DNA of 64,000 nt from an uncultured Psychromonas sp. (GCF_947489755.1 NZ_CANLFB010000014.1:51536-115535); one strand, 5' to 3'. Shown: positions 38,934-48,970, counted from the first letter of the stretch. The notes: generated by a model from the sequence alone, not told the origin. Made by a program: numbers and translations.

Positions 38934-40628
38934 GTGGAAGTTACTTTATTGTTGTTACAGCAACTTAGTGTGTATTTAGTGATTACTTATTTATTAAGTA
39001 AAACACCACTGTTTATGCCACTTATTTTTATTTCCGGACGTAACTCTCACCGTATCGCTTGTTATTTATTGTTTAGCTCTTTTTGCATTTTAGGCACTTA
39101 TTTCAGTCTTTCCATTGAAAATGCATTAGCCAATACTCGTGCAATAGGTGCTGTAATGGGCGGGTTACTTGGTGGGCCTTTAGTGGGGTTAGCCGTTGGT
39201 TTAACCGGTGGAATACACCGTTATTCAATGGGCGGATTTACTGATGTTGCTTGTATGATTTCAACTACCACTGAAGGGTTGATTGGTGGACTGCTTCACC
39301 TTTATTACCTTCGTAAAGGACGCATTGAGCAAATCTTTAGACCGATGATCGCCCTAGGGATTACCTTGTTTGCTGAAATAGTACAAATGTTGATCATCCT
39401 TGCTGTCGCTAAACCTTTTGATCAGGCGTGGCTATTAGTGCAATCCATTGCATTACCTATGATTATTGCTAACTCTCTGGGCGCTGCTTTGTTCATGAGT
39501 ATTATCCAAGATAAAAAAGCTATTTTTGAAAAAAACTATAACGCCTTTTCAACGACGGCTTTACGTATTGCGCAACGTGCTGTAGGAGTATTTAAACATG
39601 GTTTTAATGCTAAAAGCTGTCAAAATATTGCTGATATTATTTATCAAGAAACTGCCGTTGGCGCGGTCTCAATTACGGATAAAGAGAAAATATTAGCTTT
39701 TGTAGGCGTTGGTGAAGATCATCATTTATGCGGTACAGTCATTTCATCTGCTTACACATTGAAAGCGATTGAACAGGGCGAAATAATGTATGTTGATGGT
39801 TATTCAACTAATTATCAATGCTCGTTGAATAATGGTTGTAAACTTGGTTCAGTATTGGTTATTCCTTTATTAGAAGCCGATGGTCGGGTATTTGGAACGG
39901 TTAAATTATATGAGCCTAAGCAAAAGCTATTTTCTACGTTGAACCGTAGTTTAGGGGAAGGGTTAGCGAAGCTGATTTCTAATCAAATTTTATTGGGGCG
40001 ATACATTCAACAGAAGAACCTCATTAATCAATCTGAGATCCGTTTATTGCAAGCACAAGTTAACCCTCACTTTTTATTTAATACACTGAATACGATTAGT
40101 GCGGTAACACGTAAAGATCCAAAAAAAGCACGTGAATTAATCCAACATTTATCGCGCTTTTTTAGAAGTAATCTAAAGCAGAATATTGAACATGTTACGG
40201 TGAAAGAAGAATTGGAACATGTGCATTCTTACCTTGAGATTGAATTAGCTCGTTTTGCCGACCGTTTAACGGTGAAGGAAGAAATAGATGAACGTTTGCT
40301 TTCTCTGAACATTCCCACTTTTACATTACAACCGCTGATAGAGAATGCCATTAAACATGGTACTTCCACATTAATTGGTCAGGGGAAGTTAACGATTAAA
40401 GGCTATTTTTTAGAACAAGGTAAAGAAACGTTAGTGGTATTAGAGGTGATTGATAATGCAGGTAATTATCGTGAGCCCAGTAGCAGTAAAGGGTTAGGTT
40501 TGCAGATTGTTGATAAACGGATTAAAAATCAATATGGGGATCAATTTGGTTTGGTCATGACCTGTGAAACCAATCAATATTGTAAAGCGACCATTACTTT
40601 ACCTTTCTATAGTAAACAGGAAGCATAA
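38934..40628 (+). CDS. btsS: LytS/BtsS-type sensor histidine kinase
   Basis: The start is GTG at 38934 with AGGAG 7 bases upstream. The 564-residue kinase has an N-terminal 5TM-Lyt sensor (five to six helices to about residue 195, with GGLLGGPLVGLAVGLTGGIHR), a GAF-like domain (about 215-355) and a His-kinase domain with the phospho-acceptor H379 in NPHFLFNTLN, then an ATPase domain (PLIENAIKHG, GLGLQIVDKRI). In E. coli BtsS senses external pyruvate. Its stop overlaps the start of the regulator gene (TAATG). A decayed copy of its 5' end lies at 24609-24735. Confidence 0.88.
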   Translation: MEVTLLLLQQLSVYLVITYLLSKTPLFMPLIFISGRNSHRIACYLLFSSFCILGTYFSLSIENALANTRAIGAVMGGLLGGPLVGLAVGLTGGIHRYSMGGFTDVACMISTTTEGLIGGLLHLYYLRKGRIEQIFRPMIALGITLFAEIVQMLIILAVAKPFDQAWLLVQSIALPMIIANSLGAALFMSIIQDKKAIFEKNYNAFSTTALRIAQRAVGVFKHGFNAKSCQNIADIIYQETAVGAVSITDKEKILAFVGVGEDHHLCGTVISSAYTLKAIEQGEIMYVDGYSTNYQCSLNNGCKLGSVLVIPLLEADGRVFGTVKLYEPKQKLFSTLNRSLGEGLAKLISNQILLGRYIQQKNLINQSEIRLLQAQVNPHFLFNTLNTISAVTRKDPKKARELIQHLSRFFRSNLKQNIEHVTVKEELEHVHSYLEIELARFADRLTVKEEIDERLLSLNIPTFTLQPLIENAIKHGTSTLIGQGKLTIKGYFLEQGKETLVVLEVIDNAGNYREPSSSKGLGLQIVDKRIKNQYGDQFGLVMTCETNQYCKATITLPFYSKQEA

Positions 40629-41353
40629 TGTTAAAAGCAATTATTATTGACGATGAGCTATACGCACGTGAAGAACTTAATGAACTGTTAATTGAAAGCC
40701 AACAAGTTGAAGTGATTGCACAATGTAGCAATGCCATTGAAGGGTTAAAGGCGATTAACAGTTTAAAGCCTGATGTTATCTTTTTAGATATTCATATGCC
40801 GCAAATAACAGGGCTAGAACTGCTGAGTATGTTAGATCCTGTGAACATGCCTAAAGTAGTTTTTGTGACCGCTTATGATGAGTATGCCGTCAAAGCCTTT
40901 GAAGATAATGCCTTTGATTATTTGTTAAAGCCAGTCGAAAGCGCGCGTTTACATAAAACATTACAACGTATCAATTTGATTAATGAAGAAAAATTAGAAA
41001 AACCTAATTACTCGCCTATTATTAGCCAAAAGTTAGAATTAATTCCGTGTTCTGGCTTTAATCGAATTTTGTTATTAACGCCTGACGAGATTGAAATTGC
41101 TATGTCTGAACAAACAGGTGTGCATCTATTAACCGATAATGACAAGTTTACGGCGAGTTTGTCACTGAAAGTATTAGAGGAAAAAACCGATCTAATCCGT
41201 TGTCATCGTCAATATTTAATTAACCCAACCTGTATTCGAGAGATCAAGTTATTAGATAACGGTTCTGCTGATATTGTGACGAAATCAAACCATCACGCAC
41301 CTGTTAGTCGCCGTTATCTGAAAGTGATTAAAGACCGTTTTGGTTTATTGTAA
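40628..41353 (+). CDS. btsR: LytTR response regulator, BtsR-type
   Basis: A 241-residue regulator with a receiver domain (DDE at 8-10, phospho-acceptor D54 in FLDIHMPQ, KP in LLKPVES) and a C-terminal LytTR DNA-binding domain (about 135-241, with LIRCHRQYLINP and SRRYLKVIKDRFG). It is coupled to the sensor gene by a TAATG overlap. In E. coli BtsR activates the pyruvate transporter gene btsT; here a CstA-family transporter gene follows, so the same circuit is likely. Confidence 0.9.
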   Translation: MLKAIIIDDELYAREELNELLIESQQVEVIAQCSNAIEGLKAINSLKPDVIFLDIHMPQITGLELLSMLDPVNMPKVVFVTAYDEYAVKAFEDNAFDYLLKPVESARLHKTLQRINLINEEKLEKPNYSPIISQKLELIPCSGFNRILLLTPDEIEIAMSEQTGVHLLTDNDKFTASLSLKVLEEKTDLIRCHRQYLINPTCIREIKLLDNGSADIVTKSNHHAPVSRRYLKVIKDRFGLL

Positions 41354-41457
41354 AGTAATCTGTTTTGAAGTTGCTTTGATAAACAGTATTTTTTGAATCT
41401 GCTCAACACTGTTTTTAGAAAAATAAAATTGCTAACGCTACTTGTTCAGCCGTCACA

Positions 41458-41542
41458 AAAACCGCCTAAAACTAATGAAAAGTTAAATAGAAAAGGGCGG
41501 TTTTAAAAAGTTATAACCATTTTAACAAACTGTTAAAACCGC
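41458..41542 (+). promoter_or_regulatory. Three-part inverted repeat between btsR and the CstA gene
   Basis: AAAACCGCC (41458-41466) pairs with GGCGGTTTT (41496-41504), and the overlapping GCGGTTTTAA (41497-41506) pairs with TTAAAACCGC (41533-41542). The two hairpins exclude each other. It lies in the 309-base gap in front of the transporter and could be a terminator for btsSR or a leader switch. Confidence 0.45.
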
Positions 41543-41662
41543 TTAACATTAATAACAACCGTTTAAATGTGTATTTGACCACTCACGTAATCACTCACTG
41601 CTATTTTGATTTGAAAGATTATAGTGCCACCATCAAATTTACTCATTTAAAAGGACTTCGCC

Positions 41663-43159
41663 ATGCTTTGGTTTCTATTTTGTTTAGCATTGTTACTCGG
41701 TGGTTATTATATTTACGGCTCATTTGTTGAGAAAGTGTTTGGCATTAAGAAGCAACGTCAAACGCCCGCTTATGAAAAAGGAGATGGCGTCGATTACGTT
41801 GCCATGTCGACCCCTAAAGTTTACCTCGTACAATTACTCAATATTGCTGGTGTTGGTCCAATCTTTGGTCCTATTATGGGAGCCCTATATGGTCCTGCTG
41901 CTATGTTATGGATTGTATTCGGTTGTATCTTTGCTGGTGGCGTACACGATTATTTCTCTGGCATGTTATCAGTACGAAACGGCGGCGCATCTGTGCCTGC
42001 TATTACCGGTAAATATCTAGGTAATAACGCCAAGCATTTCATGAATATCTTCGCGTTAGTCTTATTGCTATTAGTTGGCGTTGTATTTGTATCTGCTCCA
42101 GCGGGTATGATTACTAACCTAGTTAACGAACAAACAGATATGAACGTATCGTTAATGTCGATGGTTGCTATTATCTTCGCTTATTATGTTGTCGCGACGA
42201 TTGTACCAGTTGATAAAATTATTGGTCGTTTCTATCCATTCTTTGGTGCGTTATTAATCTTTATGTCTGTTGGTTTAATTGCAGCAGTGGTTGTGTCTAG
42301 TGAGCATACGCTATTAGGTGATTACGAATTAAGTCAAATGTTCGTTAATATGAACCCAAATGATCTACCATTATGGCCTGCACTATTTATTACGATTGCA
42401 TGTGGTGCTATCTCTGGTTTCCATGCAACACAATCTCCTCTAATGGCGCGTTGTATTGAAAATGAAGGTAATGGTCGTTTTGTGTTTTACGGCGCAATGA
42501 TTGGTGAAGGTGCGATTGCACTTATCTGGTGTGCATTAGCGTTATCATTCTTTGGTTCGGTTGAAGCGTTATCTGAAGTCGTTGCAACGGGTGGACCTGG
42601 CGCAGTGGTATATGATGCATCATTTGGTTTGTTAGGTGTGTTCGGTGGTATTTTAGCTTTCTTAGGGGTGGTTATTCTTCCTATCACATCTGGCGATACT
42701 GCTTTCCGTTCAAGCCGTTTGATTCTTGCTGAATACTTTAATATGAATCAAAAAACAATGCGTAACCGTTTATTGATGGCGCTACCATTATTCATTCTAG
42801 GCGGGATTTTAACGCAGGTTGATTTCGGCATTATCTGGCGCTACTTTGGTTTTGCTAACCAAACGACTGCGGTAATGATGTTATGGACAGCAACTGCTTA
42901 CTTAGCACGTCATAATAAATTCCATTGGATTGCGACAGTGCCAGCGATGTTTATGACGGCTGTTGTTATTACGTTTATTCTAAATAATTCATCATTAGGG
43001 TTTGGTCTAGCGATGCAAACGTCAACGATTATCGGTATTTTAGCAACAGTAGCGATTACGGTTTATGTATTAACTAAATCTAAACGTGACCTATTTGTAA
43101 ATGAACATGGTAAAGCCATTGATGATGATGGTGTTGAAGTTGTAGCACAAGAGAGTTAA
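41663..43159 (+). CDS. CstA-family transporter, probable pyruvate uptake
   Basis: A 498-residue inner-membrane protein with a dozen or more hydrophobic helices. CstA family motifs are VDYVAMSTPKVYLVQLLNIAG (split near residue 45), GPIFGPIMGALYGP, GGVHDYFSGMLSVRNGG and SGFHATQSPLMARC. E. coli CstA and BtsT are about 700 residues; this shorter type lacks part of their C-terminal region. Family members import pyruvate or peptides. Its place right after btsSR argues for pyruvate. ATG follows AAAAGGA. Confidence 0.87.
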   Translation: MLWFLFCLALLLGGYYIYGSFVEKVFGIKKQRQTPAYEKGDGVDYVAMSTPKVYLVQLLNIAGVGPIFGPIMGALYGPAAMLWIVFGCIFAGGVHDYFSGMLSVRNGGASVPAITGKYLGNNAKHFMNIFALVLLLLVGVVFVSAPAGMITNLVNEQTDMNVSLMSMVAIIFAYYVVATIVPVDKIIGRFYPFFGALLIFMSVGLIAAVVVSSEHTLLGDYELSQMFVNMNPNDLPLWPALFITIACGAISGFHATQSPLMARCIENEGNGRFVFYGAMIGEGAIALIWCALALSFFGSVEALSEVVATGGPGAVVYDASFGLLGVFGGILAFLGVVILPITSGDTAFRSSRLILAEYFNMNQKTMRNRLLMALPLFILGGILTQVDFGIIWRYFGFANQTTAVMMLWTATAYLARHNKFHWIATVPAMFMTAVVITFILNNSSLGFGLAMQTSTIIGILATVAITVYVLTKSKRDLFVNEHGKAIDDDGVEVVAQES

Positions 43160-43182
43160 TACTACTGTCTTATTTATGTGCT

Positions 43183-43210
43183 AAGCCTGTCTTTTAGACG
43201 GGCTTTTTTG
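43183..43210 (+). terminator. Terminator of the CstA-family gene
   Basis: AAGCCTGTC (43183-43191) with GACGGGCTT (43197-43205), one G-U pair, loop TTTTA, followed by a T run. Confidence 0.85.
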
Positions 43211-43239
43211 TGCCTGAAAATTGTGGTCGGCTGTGTTTT

Positions 43240-44750
43240 TTAAATTAAAAGCAGACAATCACTTTTAAAGGTTTTCTTCGTGTCCTTCGTGAAGCACAGC
43301 GTTTTGTAGTTGCTTAAGATCTTTAAAGTCAAAGCTAATTAACCACGAAGGCACAAAAGGTGAAGAAGTTAAGGTCAAAATCACAAGTATTCACTTTTAA
43401 AGGTTTTCTTTGTGCTCTTGATGTAGCGCAGCGCTTCGTGATTGCTTAAGATCTTTAAAATCAAAAGCAGTTTAACCACGAAGGCACGAAGGGTGGAGAA
43501 GTTAAGGTCAAAACAAATACTCATCTTTAAAGGTTTTCTTTGTGCTCTTGATGTAGCACAGCGTTTTGTAGTTACCTGTGTTTTTAAAGTCAAAAGCATA
43601 TTAACCACGAAGGATTGAGAAGTTAAGGTCAAAATCACAAGTATTCACTTTTAAAGGTTTTCTTTGTGCTCTTAGTGTAATGCAGCGCTTCATGGTTGAT
43701 TAAGTTCTTTAAAACCAAAAACAGTTTAACCACGAAGGCACGAAGGCACGAAGGGTAGAGAAGTTAAGGTCAAAAGCAGACATTCACTTTTAAAGGTTTT
43801 CTTTGTGCTCTTGATGTAGCGCAGCGCTTCGTGGTCGTTTAAGATCTTTAAAGTCAAAAGCCGTTTAACCACTAAGGGTGGATTTTGACTTTGGGGCGCA
43901 TGCTTTAGCCTGCTTGTGTTTTTTAAATAAAAAACAGAAACTCATTTTTAAATATTATCTTCATTCAGCCCAGCGCTTCGTGGTTGCTTAAGATCTTTAA
44001 AATCAAAAGTCGTTTAACCACGAAGGCACGAAGGGTGGAGAAGTTAAAGTCAAAATCACAGGCATTCACTTTTAAAGGATTTTCTTCGTGTCCTTCGTGA
44101 AGCGCAGCGCTTCGTGGTCGTTTAAGATCTTTAAAGTCAAAAGCCGTTTAACCACTAAGGGTGGATTTTGACTTTGGGGCGCATGCTTTAGCCTGCTTGT
44201 GTTTTTTAAATAAAAAACAGAAACTCATTTTTAAATATTATCTTCATTCAGCCCAGCGCTTCGTGGTTGCTTAAGATCTTTAAAATCAAAAGCAGTTTAA
44301 CCACCAAGGCACGAAGGTTGGAGAAGTTAAGGTCAAAATCACAGGCATTCACTTTTAAAGGTTTTCTTCGTGTCCTTCGTGAAGCGCAGCGCTTCGTGGT
44401 CGTTTAAGATCTTTAAAGTCAAAAGCCGTTTAACCACTAAGGGTGGATTTTGACTTTGGGGCGCATGCTTTAGCCTGCTTGTGTTTTTTAAATATAAAAC
44501 AGAAACTCATTTTTAAATATTATCTTCATTCAGCCCAGCGCTTCGTGGTTGCTTAAGATCTTTAAAATTAAAAGCCGTTTAACCACGAAGGCACGAAGGG
44601 TAGAGAAGTTAAGGTCAAAAGCAGATATTCACTTTTAAAGGATTTTCTTCGTGTCCTTCGTGAAGCGCAGCGCTTCGTGGTGATTTATGTTTTTAAAATC
44701 AAAGGCCGATTAAGCATGAGGGCATGAGAAGGTTAAATCAAAAACATTAT
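43240..44750. repeat. Repeat array C: R1 units with inserted R2 cores
   Basis: A 1.5-kb array between convergent genes. The left part (to about 43820) holds R1 units of about 120-125 bases with degenerate palindromes (AAGCACAGCGTTTTG, TAGCGCAGCGCTTCGTG). The right part holds a larger R1+R2 composite repeated in tandem. Short open frames within it repeat with the units and are not genes. Confidence 0.93.
43820..44690. repeat. Three near-identical tandem copies of a ~282-bp composite
   Basis: Within array C the R2 core GGGGCGCATGCTTTAGCC begins at 43893, 44176 and 44458, spacings 283 and 282. Whole units, including ACCACTAAGGGTGGATTTTG and CTCATTTTTAAATATTATC, differ at only a few bases, so this amplification is recent. 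Confidence 0.88.
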
Positions 44751-44808
44751 TTTAATCATGTCGTTTTTCTTTGTATAGGATCGAGTGGTTACTTAAATTT
44801 TTTCCAAC

Positions 44809-44847
44809 AAAAAAGGCTAAGCTGTTTGCACAGGTTAGCCTTTTTTA
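44809..44847. terminator. Bidirectional terminator beside the DUF3622 gene
   Basis: AAAAAAGGCTAA pairs with TTAGCCTTTTTT around a 14-base loop, 40 bases past the DUF3622 stop. It can work on either strand. Confidence 0.8.
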
Positions 44848-44886
44848 TATTGCTGCTTCTATGAAAAGAAGCAACAGGAATCAGTA

Positions 44887-45252
44887 TTATTCTTCGTCGT
44901 AATCGAAGTCATCATCTTCATCGCTTTCAGCTGCTTCTAACGCTAGTGCGCGAGACTCTGCTCTTTTAGCTAAAAAGGCTGCATTTGATGCTTCTTTTGC
45001 TGCTGCTGCTTTTTCAGCTAATGCGTTACGTTCAGTACGGCGTTCTGATTTACGTGCATTTGCTTGTTTTTGTTTCTCTAAAAATCCTGCTAATTCAGCT
45101 GTAGCCCATTCAATGGCTAACGCTTCAGTGGCAAAACCATCTTGTTTTTTTGAAACACTGCTTCTACGAGCACTAACACGACGGGTGATTTCTGCACTCC
45201 AGGTATTAGCGTCCTGTTTGATTTGGTAATCGAACTTTTTTTGTTGAGTCAT
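44887..45252 (-). CDS. DUF3622 family small protein
   Basis: 121 residues. The N-terminal half (about 5-62) has KFDYQIKQDANTWSAEITRR and KKQDGFATEALAIEWATAEL, which I associate with DUF3622 of Vibrio and Shewanella. The second half is Ala-, Lys- and Glu-rich and helical, ending in an acidic tail (DEDDDFDYDEE). Function is unknown. It has no signal peptide or membrane helix. It lies downstream of the VF530-type gene with 75 bases between. Confidence 0.7.
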   Translation of the reverse strand: MTQQKKFDYQIKQDANTWSAEITRRVSARRSSVSKKQDGFATEALAIEWATAELAGFLEKQKQANARKSERRTERNALAEKAAAAKEASNAAFLAKRAESRALALEAAESDEDDDFDYDEE

Positions 45253-45327
45253 GAGCTATTCCTAGTTTAGACGTTGTTTATTTTAGGCGCGCGATAGTAA
45301 CACAGATTAACTGGTTTATTGATAGCT

Positions 45328-45684
45328 TTATTTGTTGTTGATTTTAGCCCATTCAAATCCATCATTACTTTTAATAACAGAAGGTTTTTTAGGCTTTTTC
45401 TCAATGGGTGCTGTTTGCGTATTATCCTGTGTTGCCAATATGCTGCGTATTAGCTTGGTTGTTTCAGGATGTTTACTACAAAAAGTCTTTAAATATAAAA
45501 TCTCAACACGGCTTCTTGCCCAAGGTGTTTGACGTAAAAATTTCAAACACGATTTTTGTGTTGGATTATTTAGAAAGCATTTAATACCTAACTTATCACC
45601 CATCTCTTTCCATGAGTGTTTCGTTTGAAGTTCGGTTAGTATTTGTGCCAGTTTGATGCCGTATAAAGGGTCATTTGTTTGCAT
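45328..45684 (-). CDS. VF530-family (DUF2132) DNA-binding protein
   Basis: 118 residues. Residues 5-68 match the VF530 domain: DPLYGIKLAQILTELQ, WKEMGDKLGIKCF, KSCLKFLRQTPWARSRVEILY. The Vibrio fischeri namesake has a SAP-like DNA-binding fold, but the cellular role is unknown. The C-terminal 45 residues are a basic, less conserved extension (EKKPKKPSVIKSNDGFEW). Confidence 0.8.
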   Translation of the reverse strand: MQTNDPLYGIKLAQILTELQTKHSWKEMGDKLGIKCFLNNPTQKSCLKFLRQTPWARSRVEILYLKTFCSKHPETTKLIRSILATQDNTQTAPIEKKPKKPSVIKSNDGFEWAKINNK

Positions 45685-45906
45685 GTTTATGTGTCTTATT
45701 TAGAGCGTGTTAGTTCGTGTCGTTATAAATGCGGTTACTAATGCATTATTTACAGTGCAAGCTTACAGCAACCTAAAATTAATGCTTACTTAAATGGAAC
45801 TATGATGACATTTTCATCGTTTTAATGCGCTATTTTAAACTGAATGTGTTCACTTATGGTGATTGAAAACATATCATGTACTTGAAACTGATACATAGAG
45901 GTAGTG

Positions 45907-46239
45907 ATGGCTTATATTCCAACTAATTATAAAAGTTTAGAACACGATTATCGTGATAAAGCATTAAAGTTGTTTCCCTGGGTTTGTGGGAAATGTACTC
46001 GTGAGTTTGTTTATTCAAACCTCAAAGAGCTAACGGTACATCACATGGATCATGACCATAGTAATAATCCTTCTGATGGCAGTAACTGGGAATTATTATG
46101 TATTTATTGCCATGACCATGAGCATGACAAATATACGCAAGCCGATTTGTACGGTAGCCATGTTGAAGCGGGAGATGAGAACGTAGCGACTGCGACTTAT
46201 AACCCATTTGCAGATCTACTGTCTAAAATGAATAAATAG
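45907..46239 (+). CDS. yajD: YajD family HNH nuclease
   Basis: The ATG at 45907 has GAGG 5 bases upstream; a GTG one codon earlier is less likely. The 110-residue protein has CGKCTREF (a CxxC zinc knuckle), LTVHHMDHDHSNNPSDGSNWELLC (read in parts: HH, N, C) and CHDHEHDKY, giving an HNH/zinc-finger fold as in E. coli YajD. The substrate is unknown; YajD-type proteins are chromosomal and not clearly tied to defence. Confidence 0.87.
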   Translation: MAYIPTNYKSLEHDYRDKALKLFPWVCGKCTREFVYSNLKELTVHHMDHDHSNNPSDGSNWELLCIYCHDHEHDKYTQADLYGSHVEAGDENVATATYNPFADLLSKMNK

Positions 46240-46679
46240 TTCATTATTTCAATCAACTCATTTTAATCAATGCTTGAATTCAATCAACACTGTCATCGTA
46301 AAAGCAACATACAATCTATCGCTACGTTGCTTTTAACTTCACACTAGAAAATAGTAAAATTCGTATTACTTCACTCCAATAAAATCAAAATAGTCATATA
46401 ATATGGCTATTTTAAATTTCCTTAAATTTCCTTAAATTTCCTTAAATTCTTAAATACTCCTTAATATTTTTTTGTTTGAATTTTAAACACTTTTAATTTC
46501 TTCATTAATTTGAATGTGAACAATTAGTTATTTGCATCTAAAATTTAGAATTAATCCTTTATGAAAATAATTTAATTATTTACTTTTTTTTTCGCAGTGC
46601 TAGGTTAACGCACGAAACAGGGCAGTCGATAGAAGTTGTATTTATCTCACAAAGTTTATTTAATTTAAGGAAAAGTTTT
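46240..46679. repeat. Intergenic stretch with 10-bp tandem repeat TTAAATTTCC
   Basis: Three perfect copies of TTAAATTTCC (46412-46441) and a degenerate fourth lie in this 440-base AT-rich gap before the symporter gene. I looked for a glycine or other riboswitch in the leader and saw none. Confidence 0.7.
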
Positions 46680-48176
46680 ATGCAAGAAATTGTTGATTTT
46701 TTGAACGGCATTATATGGAGCCCAGCACTGATTTATTTATGTTTAGCTGCTGGTTTATTTTACTCAATTCAAACAAAATTTGTACAGGTACGTTTATTCA
46801 AAGAAATGTACACATTATTATTATCTGGCAAAACCTCTAAACACGGTATCTCATCATTTCAGGCGCTATCTGTTTCATTATCTGGCCGTGTAGGAACGGG
46901 TAATATTGCCGGCGTTGCTGCTGCGATTGGCTTCGGTGGACCTGGTGCTGTATTTTGGATGTGGGTTGTTGCCTTTTTAGGTGCGGCAACGGCTTATATT
47001 GAATCAACATTAGCGCAAATATACAAAGAAGTAGACCAAGGACAATATCGTGGTGGTCCCGCTTATTACCTTGAAAAAGTTACTGGTCAACGCTGGTATG
47101 CAGTCATTTTTGCTATCGCGACTATTGGTGCTTGTGGTCTTTTATTACCAGGTATTCAATCTAACAGTATTGGTAACGGTATCGAATTAGCGTTTGGGAC
47201 AGGGTCTTTAATTGAAACGGGTATTGGTGTTGTGAGTGAAGCCAAAATCATGACCGCTATGTTGATTGTTGTCATGCTTGGTTTTATTATTTTTGGTGGT
47301 GTTAAACGTATCGCAAACTTTACGCAAGTTGTTGTGCCGTTTATGGCGCTTGCTTATGTACTCGTTGTATTTGTGATTATTGCATTAAATATTTCAGAAC
47401 TGCCTTCTGTCTTTATGATGATTGTTGGTGATGCATTTAGCCCAATGGCGGGTATCGGTGCTGCAATTGGTTGGGGTGTTAAACGTGGTGTTTACTCTAA
47501 TGAAGCAGGTCAAGGTACAGGCCCTCACGCTGCTGCTGCCGCTGAAGTTGAACACCCTGCACAACAAGGTTTAGTGCAAGCGTTCTCTGTATACATTGAT
47601 ACATTATTAGTTTGTTCTGCGACTGCTTTTGTTATTTTAATTACAGGTGCTTACAACGTACATGGATTAGGTGACACTTTCTTAGTGCAAAATGTGGCAG
47701 CTGAAATGGCGGCCAATGGTCCCGCATTTACGCAATTAGCCGTTGAGAGGGTCTTACCGGGTATCGGTAAACCATTCATTGCATTGGCATTGTTCTTCTT
47801 CTCTTTCACGACCATTTTAGCGTATTACTATATTGCTGAAACAAATGTCGCTTATTTACGTCGTACGTTAAAACTACCTGATTTTACGTTCATTCTAAAA
47901 GTTGTGCTTATTGCAGCTGCTTTTTATGGAACGATTAAAACAGCTAATTTAGCATGGGGCTTAGGTGATGTTGGCGTTGGGCTAATGGCTTGGTTGAATA
48001 TTGTTGGTTTATTACTTATTTTCTTTATGGGTAAACCTGCCATCAAAGCGTTAAAAGATTACGAACTACAACGTAAATCACAACCAGAAGAGTACACATT
48101 TGATCCGCTTAAACTAGGTATCAAAGATGCTAAATTCTGGGAAGATAAAATAGAAAGCAATAATAAAGATAAATAG
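46680..48176 (+). CDS. Sodium:alanine/glycine symporter (AGCS family)
   Basis: A 498-residue inner-membrane transporter with about eleven helices. AGCS signatures are SLSGRVGTGNIAGVAAAIGFGGPGA (near 67-91, Na+ and substrate site) and GVKRGVYSNEAGQGTGPHAAA (near 267-287). It imports alanine or glycine with sodium. ATG follows AAGGAAAAG. It stands alone, with a terminator downstream. Confidence 0.92.
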   Translation: MQEIVDFLNGIIWSPALIYLCLAAGLFYSIQTKFVQVRLFKEMYTLLLSGKTSKHGISSFQALSVSLSGRVGTGNIAGVAAAIGFGGPGAVFWMWVVAFLGAATAYIESTLAQIYKEVDQGQYRGGPAYYLEKVTGQRWYAVIFAIATIGACGLLLPGIQSNSIGNGIELAFGTGSLIETGIGVVSEAKIMTAMLIVVMLGFIIFGGVKRIANFTQVVVPFMALAYVLVVFVIIALNISELPSVFMMIVGDAFSPMAGIGAAIGWGVKRGVYSNEAGQGTGPHAAAAAEVEHPAQQGLVQAFSVYIDTLLVCSATAFVILITGAYNVHGLGDTFLVQNVAAEMAANGPAFTQLAVERVLPGIGKPFIALALFFFSFTTILAYYYIAETNVAYLRRTLKLPDFTFILKVVLIAAAFYGTIKTANLAWGLGDVGVGLMAWLNIVGLLLIFFMGKPAIKALKDYELQRKSQPEEYTFDPLKLGIKDAKFWEDKIESNNKDK

Positions 48177-48254
48177 TTTCCTATTAGTTAGCTTTGGATT
48201 GTAATAATAATGACATAAACTTAATTAAGTTAACGGTAATAGAAAGCATCAATA

Positions 48255-48295
48255 AAAACGTCATTTAGTTTCATCGCTAAATGGCGTTTTTTATT
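48255..48295 (+). terminator. Terminator of the symporter gene
   Basis: AACGTCATTTAG and CTAAATGGCGTT form a 12-bp stem with one G-U pair, then a T run. Confidence 0.82.
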
Positions 48296-48385
48296 TTATA
48301 GCGACTGTAATAAAGAGTATATTGGTCCGCATATATGAAAGTGGTGGGTCAATAACCACGTAAACTAAAAAATAGGATATAAATA

Positions 48386-48682
48386 ATGGATAACACACAA
48401 CAAGTTGAACTAGAAGCCGCAGCATTTCGTCGTTTGTTAAAACATTTAGACAGCCGTAAAGATGTACAAAATATCGAGTTGATGAATACCGCTAACTTTT
48501 GCCGTAATTGTTTATCAAAATGGATGTTAGCAGCAGCGAAAGAACGTGATATCGAAATGACTGATGACCAAGCGCGTGAACATATCTATGGTATGCCGTA
48601 TAGCGAATGGAAAGCTAATCACCAATTGCCAGCAACCCCTGAGCAGATGGCTAAGTTTGAAGCGTTAAACCCTAAAAAGTAA
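48386..48682 (+). CDS. DUF1244 family protein
   Basis: 98 residues with RLLKHLDSRKDVQNIELMN and the conserved NFCRNCLSKWM (CxxC), AREHIYGMPYSEWK. This is the DUF1244 fold, a small helical domain of unknown role widely kept in gamma- and alphaproteobacteria. The CxxC may bind metal. The R1 repeats begin about 35 bases after its stop. Confidence 0.88.
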   Translation: MDNTQQVELEAAAFRRLLKHLDSRKDVQNIELMNTANFCRNCLSKWMLAAAKERDIEMTDDQAREHIYGMPYSEWKANHQLPATPEQMAKFEALNPKK

Positions 48683-48714
48683 TTTACTAGTCATGGTTGG
48701 TTTAGTGAATACTT

Positions 48715-48970
48715 TAAAGTCAAAAGCTAATTAATCACGAAGGTATGAAGGGTAGATAAGTTAAGGTCAAAAGCTGGCATTCACTTTTAAAGGTTTTCTT
48801 CGTGTCCTTCGTGTAGCGCAGCGCTTCGTGGTTGCATGAGTTTTAAAGTAAAGTTGATTAACCACGAAGGGTGGAGAAATTAAGGTCAAAAGCTTTATTT
48901 AAGGTTTGTATTGGTTTTCCTTCGTGCTCTTCGTGTAGCGCTTCGTGGTTGATTGAGTTTTTAAAGTCAA
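48715..48970. repeat. Repeat array D, R1 part
   Basis: Two R1 units: CTTCGTGTCCTTCGTG then TAGCGCAGCGCTTCGTGG (near 48798-48832), AACCACGAAGGGTGG (near 48860) and a shortened CTTCGTGTAGCGCTTCGTGG (near 48928-48950). Confidence 0.88.

Noticed and set aside
43381..43638. An 85-residue frame with internal repeats in array C
   Set aside because: Its protein repeats only mirror the DNA repeat unit; no ribosome site and no homologue recognised.
46500..46679. Possible riboswitch before the alanine/glycine symporter
   Set aside because: The conserved cores of glycine riboswitches could not be found in the leader.
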